This document shows positions 27,314 to 28,300 of a stretch of DNA of 28,300 bases, in pieces. Under the pieces are notes generated by a model. It made no database searches and was not told where the DNA came from. It saw nothing but the letters and a program-made list of their open reading frames with translations. Where the stretch lies: the NCBI GenBank assembly GCA_030627005.1, contig DAOUSW010000039.1, forward strand, positions 1-28,300, in the 5' to 3' direction. Both the position numbers and the translations under genes were made by a program. This DNA is from MTP4 sp9310u (GTDB lineage Archaea; Halobacteriota; Methanosarcinia; Methanosarcinales; Methanosarcinaceae). Every line of letters begins with the position of its first letter. Position 1 is the stretch's first letter.

Positions 27314-27612
27314 GAGTTACGAATAAAGTTGCCATATTACCATTAAAGTCGCTGTGTTACCTTTTAAGGTTCCCACAGTAACTTGTAAAGTTGCTGTAAT
27401 ACCGTTCAAGGTTTAACACGATAACTTTTGAAGTTGCCGCAATATCGATAAAGGTCTCAGCAGTAATTTTAAAAGTTATGGTATTACCTTTAAGATCCCC
27501 ACAGTAACTTTTGAAGTTATTGTATTGCACATAAAAGTCTCAGCAGTAACCTTTGAAGCTATTGTATAGCCGTTCAAGGTCTCCACAGTACATTTAAAAG
27601 TTACTGCAATGC
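27314..27612. repeat. Degenerate 42-bp array with paired palindromes, about 7 units
   Basis: Unit starts (CAGTAAC or close variants) fall at about 27376, 27419, 27461, 27502, 27544 and 27586, spaced 41-43 bases, with a weaker unit before them. Each unit carries two short palindromes. One is TAACTTTTGAAGTTA-like. The other is ACCTTTTAAGGT- or ACCGTTCAAGGT-like, with TCTCCA or TCTCAG after it. Copies differ by many substitutions while the palindromes are largely kept. There is no open frame through it. It fills most of the 478-base gap 27164-27641; the rest is the dadD promoter. Confidence 0.85.
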
Positions 27613-27619
27613 ATGCACG

Positions 27620-27641
27620 GATAAAAAGGAAGCCTGCCTTA
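27620..27641 (-). terminator. T-rich terminator candidate after HD gene
   Basis: Immediately after the HD-protein stop the minus strand reads AAGGCAGGCTTCCTTTTTATC. The CTTTTT tract fits the T-rich archaeal termination signals; no strong hairpin accompanies it. Confidence 0.35.
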
Positions 27642-28295
27642 TCAGGGGTTGTTTCCTTCTAGTCCTGATTCCCGGTTCAGGGCTTCGAGGTACAGGCGCA
27701 TGATCTTCAGCCTTTCTTCGCCGATCCTTTTTGCGGAATCAGTATTCAGTTTTTCGGGGATTGTGAAAGGCTTGTAATGCATGTATTCGTTAAAGCCGGC
27801 AACAGGGTCTTTTTTGTACACGGTTTTTTTGGACGCCCCCTTATCGATTCCCGTGGTGTGCTTGAGCATCCTGAGGGCTCCCATGGAAAGGACCGCCCTG
27901 AAAATCCCAATAGCTCCCAGTGCATCGAGCCGGTCGGCGTCCTGCAAAATCCGGGCTTCGACGGTTTCGGGGCTGTGCCCTCCGCTGAAGCGGTGGGTCC
28001 GGATGCAGTATGTCACCCGGTCAATCACCTTTTCCGGGACGCCTGCTTTTCCCAGGAATTCAGAGGCAATTTCCGCGCTGTACTCGGCGTGGTCCCCTCC
28101 CTCTTCATGTTCCTTTATTACTCCCACATCGTGGAGCAGGGCTGCCAGGCGGAGGACCCGGGGGTCCCCACCTTCTTTTTCCCGGATTTCCATGCAGAGG
28201 GCTTCCACCCTGTTGATGTGGGACATGTCGTGGGAACTCGGCTCATCTTCAAGGAAAGTGGTCACGAATTCCCGGGTCTTTTCTATCAGTTCCAT
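27642..28295 (-). CDS. HD-domain phosphohydrolase
   Basis: The 217-residue protein has the HD superfamily metal ligands in order: H26 (HDMSHINRV), H55-D56 (AALLHDVGV) and D119 (ILQDADRLDALGAIGIFR). Additional conserved H69 in GGDHAEYSAEIASEFL and H101 in IRTHRFSGGHSPET support a YedJ-type phosphohydrolase, acting on an unknown nucleotide or phosphoester. It is soluble with no other domain. The start ATG lies five bases from the window edge, so upstream signals cannot be judged. The family assignment is firm; the substrate is not known. Confidence 0.85.
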   Translation of the reverse strand: MELIEKTREFVTTFLEDEPSSHDMSHINRVEALCMEIREKEGGDPRVLRLAALLHDVGVIKEHEEGGDHAEYSAEIASEFLGKAGVPEKVIDRVTYCIRTHRFSGGHSPETVEARILQDADRLDALGAIGIFRAVLSMGALRMLKHTTGIDKGASKKTVYKKDPVAGFNEYMHYKPFTIPEKLNTDSAKRIGEERLKIMRLYLEALNRESGLEGNNP

Positions 28296-28300
28296 TTACA

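Noticed and set aside
27314..27612. Possible CRISPR array
   Set aside because: Spacing is regular, but repeats are degenerate along the whole unit and there are no unique spacers or cas genes. The 16-bp and 70-bp repeats fail on the same grounds.

Overview
This window looks like a chromosomal segment of a methanogenic archaeon of the Methanosarcina group. Four things support this. RNA polymerase genes are split into B''/B' and A'/A'', in the order rpoH-rpoB2-rpoB1-rpoA1-rpoA2-rpl30e-nusA-rps12-rps7-fusA-tuf-rps10. EF-2 and EF-1A are archaeal. The sensor kinase combines MEDS, PocR, PAS and HisKA_2 domains. TAG is not used as a terminal stop by any gene here, but appears once, in frame, inside a conserved domain, as expected where TAG can encode pyrrolysine. 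The species cannot be fixed from sequence alone.

Layout. 1-5.5 kb (+ strand): a 16-bp tandem repeat at the left edge, then three tandem paralogues of a secreted DUF4139 protein. Each has a TATA box placed for a leaderless transcript. The first is broken by an in-frame TAA, the second by a frameshift behind its signal peptide, and only the third is intact. The 3' end of the third has been copied almost exactly just downstream, followed by an 18-bp tandem repeat. 5.9-19.9 kb (- strand): the information-processing cluster, from tRNA-Lys(UUU) and rpoH through the four large RNA polymerase genes to L30e, NusA, S12, S7, EF-2, EF-1A and S10. Terminator-like hairpins after rps7 and fusA suggest sub-operons. 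19.9-20.6 kb: a non-coding stretch with an AT-rich repeat of 70-bp period. 20.6-23.8 kb (- strand): one large sensor histidine kinase whose MEDS domain is interrupted by an in-frame TAG. It reads as one 1059-residue protein if TAG is translated. 24.3-27.2 kb (- strand): an S-adenosyl/S-inosyl-homocysteine hydrolase and a 5'-deoxyadenosine deaminase, which together suggest recycling of S-adenosylhomocysteine through deamination. 27.3-27.6 kb: about seven degenerate 42-bp units, each carrying two small palindromes. 27.6-28.3 kb (- strand): an HD-domain phosphohydrolase.

How the parts work together: the central block supplies transcription and translation machinery. The right-hand metabolic pair clears by-products of SAM-dependent reactions. 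The kinase is a cytoplasmic sensor that may depend on pyrrolysine. The DUF4139 block is a decaying tandem gene family of unknown function. The most notable points are the TAG in the kinase, the palindromic 42-bp array, the decaying leaderless DUF4139 triplet, and the missing conventional start for the conserved N-terminus of RpoB''.
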